Positions 62,183 through 64,000 of a DNA stretch of 64,000 nucleotides are shown piece by piece. Made by a program: the position numbers and the translations under genes. This stretch comes from Phyllobacterium endophyticum (GTDB lineage: Bacteria; Pseudomonadota; Alphaproteobacteria; Rhizobiales; Rhizobiaceae). Numbering within the stretch: position 1 is the stretch's first letter; each line of letters begins with the position of its first letter. The notes beneath the pieces are model-generated. The model made no database searches and had not been told where the DNA came from. It saw only the letters and a program-made list of their open reading frames with translations. The stretch covers positions 799,509 through 863,508 of the forward strand of contig NZ_PGGN01000003.1 in NCBI RefSeq assembly GCF_003010935.1. Reading direction: 5' to 3'.

Positions 62183-63436
62183 CTAGGGAAAAGGGCGGCC
62201 GTGACTTTGGTTGATGCTCCTGCGGATGTGATGCACCGCTTTAAAGACCGCAAAAAGCACCAGAGGAATGGCCGCCAGAACGGCAAGTTTTGCCACATGC
62301 GGATCAAGCCCCAGCCCCGACATGCTTTCAAGACTTATCTTGGCAAGACCAACGCCGTAATAGGTAATCGCGATGACCGAAAAACCCTCGACGGCCTGTT
62401 GAATATGCACCTGGACCCGCGCCCGCTCCTCCATGGACGTCAGGAGGGAGGCATTTTGATCCTCCAGTTGAACCTGAACCGTGGTCCGGAGCAGGTCTCC
62501 CGCCAAACTGATACGCCCGGCCAGTTCATCAAGGCGTCTTTCTGCGGCGCGAAAGGAACGGATCGCAGGCTGGAACCGTCGATCGATGAACGTGCCGATC
62601 CGTTGCCGCTGTTCGACGCGGCCCTCGCGCAGTTCCTCCATCCTGCTGGTGACAATCTCCGCATAGGCCATCGTTGCTCCGAAGCGTTGTCGGGCAATCG
62701 CGGAGAAGTTGAGCACGTCCGATGACAGCCGCGTTACGTCGGACAAGAGTGTCTTGTCGACCTTGATTGTGCTGTGCATATGGGCGATCAGGTGTTTCAG
62801 GCGCCGATCGAATAGCTCAAGATTCAGGACGGTTTCCCTGGCCACCGGCATGGCCAGCAATGCCATCATCCGGTAGGTCTCGATTTCGAGCAGCCGGCGG
62901 ACCATACGTCCGGTCCGATAGGCATTGAGATTTCGGTTAAAGAGCAGAAGTTCGACAAAGCCGCTTTGCGTGAGACGAAAATTCGAGTGCACCTCCGCAT
63001 CACCGCCGCCGACCTCGGACGCCACAAAGTCGGCGCCGGGTTTTTCAAGCCGCTGGCCGTCCTTTTCATCGCGCACAATGACGCGCACGGCGGCGATGAC
63101 CTGTCCGTCAGCGCGGTCGCAAAGTTCCTGAAACGCCTGGGGAGGTGTGCCGCCAACACTGTCAGAGGGGCGCACGACAAAGGTCAGTGTCAAGAATTCG
63201 GTGTGGAGTTCCCACTTGAGGCGGCCGCCAGCGAAACGTGCGATCCCATGCTTGCCTTGCTGCGTGGTCGACACCTCCTCCAGCCCGGGAAGACCATCCG
63301 GGGCCGAAGGAGGGCCGTCTTTGCCGATGATTGCGACATGCCACACGTCGGTGTCCCCATCAAAGTAGAGCGATGGACGCGCGTGAAGCTCGTTGTGAAG
63401 CTCGTCTCGCAAGGGATGTTCAAAACGAAAGCGCAT
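62183..63436 (-). CDS. DUF3422 family membrane-anchored protein
   Basis: A 417-residue protein of the DUF3422 family. It begins MRFRFEHPLRDELHNELHAR, the family's conserved opening, and has a long helical middle (QRFGATMAYAEIVTSRMEEL; QRIGTFIDRRFQPAIRSFRA) and two C-terminal hydrophobic segments near residues 350-400 (LAAIPLVLFAVFKAVHHIRR). The ATG at 63436 is preferred to a TTG 15 bases earlier. The function of the family is unknown; it is common in rhizobia. The gene lies between the transporter and the betaine oxygenase. Confidence 0.75.
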   Translation of the reverse strand: MRFRFEHPLRDELHNELHARPSLYFDGDTDVWHVAIIGKDGPPSAPDGLPGLEEVSTTQQGKHGIARFAGGRLKWELHTEFLTLTFVVRPSDSVGGTPPQAFQELCDRADGQVIAAVRVIVRDEKDGQRLEKPGADFVASEVGGGDAEVHSNFRLTQSGFVELLLFNRNLNAYRTGRMVRRLLEIETYRMMALLAMPVARETVLNLELFDRRLKHLIAHMHSTIKVDKTLLSDVTRLSSDVLNFSAIARQRFGATMAYAEIVTSRMEELREGRVEQRQRIGTFIDRRFQPAIRSFRAAERRLDELAGRISLAGDLLRTTVQVQLEDQNASLLTSMEERARVQVHIQQAVEGFSVIAITYYGVGLAKISLESMSGLGLDPHVAKLAVLAAIPLVLFAVFKAVHHIRRSINQSHGRPFP

Positions 63437-63470
63437 GGCGTCAATCCCCAATTCCGTTTGTTCATCCCTG

Positions 63471-64000
63471 CTATTCAGCCGCAGCCCTGGACGTGAGATG
63501 GCTTATCGGCGTGACCATCGCCTGAATCAGGCTGTTCATGCTGATGATGCCTGTGGCCTTTCCATTGTCGTCCACGACTGTAGCAAACTGCTGGTTGGCG
63601 TCCGTCATGGTCTTGGCCGCTTCTTCGAGAATGGTGCCGGTTCTGACGGTTACGCCGCCTGTGGACGCCGGCATGCCCGACTGCGTGGCGATGGTATCGA
63701 CCATGATCACGCGTCCCCGGTTAACCTCCTTCACAAAGCTGGAAATATACTCGTCGGCGGGTTGCAGGACGATATCCTGGCCTGTCCCCTGTTGAACGAC
63801 TTCGCCATCGCGCAGAATCGCGATCCGATCTCCGAGCCGCAATGCTTCGTCAAGATCGTGAGTGATGAAGACGACCGTTTTCTTGATCTCTTTCTGCAGG
63901 TCGAGAAGGACAGATTGCATGTCCATCCGGATCAGCGGATCGAGTGCGGAAAAAGCTTCGTCCATCAGAAGTATGGGAGCATCATTGGTGAGCGCACGAG
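63471..64000 (-). CDS. proV: glycine-betaine/proline ABC transporter ATP-binding protein (ProV/OpuAA-like), partial
   Basis: The C-terminal ~175 residues of an ABC ATPase; the 5' part lies beyond base 64000. Walker B and D-loop are visible (APILLMDEAFSALDP), then the switch His in VVFITHDLDEALRLGDRIA. A CBS-type domain follows (VTVRTGTILEEAAKTMTDAN; ATVVDDNGKATGIIS), as in ProV/OpuAA importers of glycine betaine, whose CBS domains sense ionic strength. With the GbcAB-like oxygenase and LysR regulator it defines a betaine uptake and breakdown locus. It reads leftward toward the DUF3422 gene, 34 bases away. Confidence 0.85.
   Translation of the reverse strand, partial: RALTNDAPILLMDEAFSALDPLIRMDMQSVLLDLQKEIKKTVVFITHDLDEALRLGDRIAILRDGEVVQQGTGQDIVLQPADEYISSFVKEVNRGRVIMVDTIATQSGMPASTGGVTVRTGTILEEAAKTMTDANQQFATVVDDNGKATGIISMNSLIQAMVTPISHLTSRAAAE

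Noticed and set aside
1..64000. tRNA genes, integrases or insertion-sequence transposases marking island borders
   Set aside because: None of the translated frames showed integrase or transposase motifs, and no tRNA-like cloverleaf was noticed by eye; a dedicated scan was not possible.

Overview
The window looks like part of a large plasmid (or chromid) from an alphaproteobacterium of the order Hyphomicrobiales, in the Rhizobium/Agrobacterium sphere. The evidence is a complete repABC replication/partition operon with its counter-transcribed RNA and two identical 16-bp parS palindromes, an ietA-ietS pair of the kind described on an Agrobacterium Ti plasmid, a betaine-demethylase locus, and general GC-rich codon use. 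I found no tRNA, rRNA, CRISPR array or recognisable transposase.

Layout. (1) 1-17.5 kb: a catabolic/redox region (two paralogous short-chain dehydrogenases, DUF2306- and DUF2147-type proteins, a MarR-epimerase operon, an AraC regulator divergent from an MFS transporter, a DedA-like membrane protein, a phospholipid-methyltransferase-like protein, an aldo/keto reductase, an intradiol-dioxygenase-like protein and a class III adenylate cyclase with TPRs). It is visibly decaying: at least five genes carry a one-base frameshift or a comparable frame break, others are truncated or fused. (2) 17.6-21.1 kb: ietA (AAA ATPase) and ietS (subtilisin-like protease), a plasmid incompatibility/stability and anti-invader module. 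(3) 21.5-22.9 kb: a leftward pair, one a likely PD-(D/E)XK nuclease. (4) 23.0-49.7 kb: a full dpd system for 7-deazaguanine DNA modification and restriction. The rightward modification half holds a dpdC candidate, two DGQHR (DndB/DpdB-like) genes flanking the TGT-like dpdA, queE, queD, queC and a YhhQ-type queuosine-precursor transporter. It is followed by an unexplained membrane-protein/HAD pair and a decayed second transporter copy. The leftward restriction half, read from 49.7 kb down, is dpdE-F-G-H-I-J-K-D, almost every gene overlapping the next. (5) 49.9-50.9 kb: a coiled-coil/CHAT (caspase-like) protease gene divergent from dpdE. (6) 51.5-55.7 kb: repC, the antisense RNA, repB, repA, parS and a repeated operator-like sequence. 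(7) 55.9-58.4 kb: gene debris. (8) 58.5-64 kb: a LysR regulator divergent from a Rieske oxygenase/reductase pair resembling glycine-betaine demethylase GbcAB, a DUF3422 protein and the end of a glycine-betaine ABC transporter ATPase gene.

How it fits together. QueD, QueE and QueC turn the folE product into preQ0 (folE itself is not in the window), and the YhhQ-like transporter may import precursor. DpdA exchanges DNA guanine for preQ0, helped by DpdB-type proteins; DpdC is known to convert this to the amide form. DpdD-K are associated with a restriction phenotype against unmodified DNA. Together with IetAS, the nuclease pair and the CHAT protease, about 33 kb beside the replication genes is devoted to defence or plasmid competition. 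The most novel-looking parts are the second DGQHR gene, the HAD/membrane module inside the duplicated transporter, the CHAT protease, the nuclease pair, and a four-copy, ~29-bp-spaced repeat in the control region of the modification operon.
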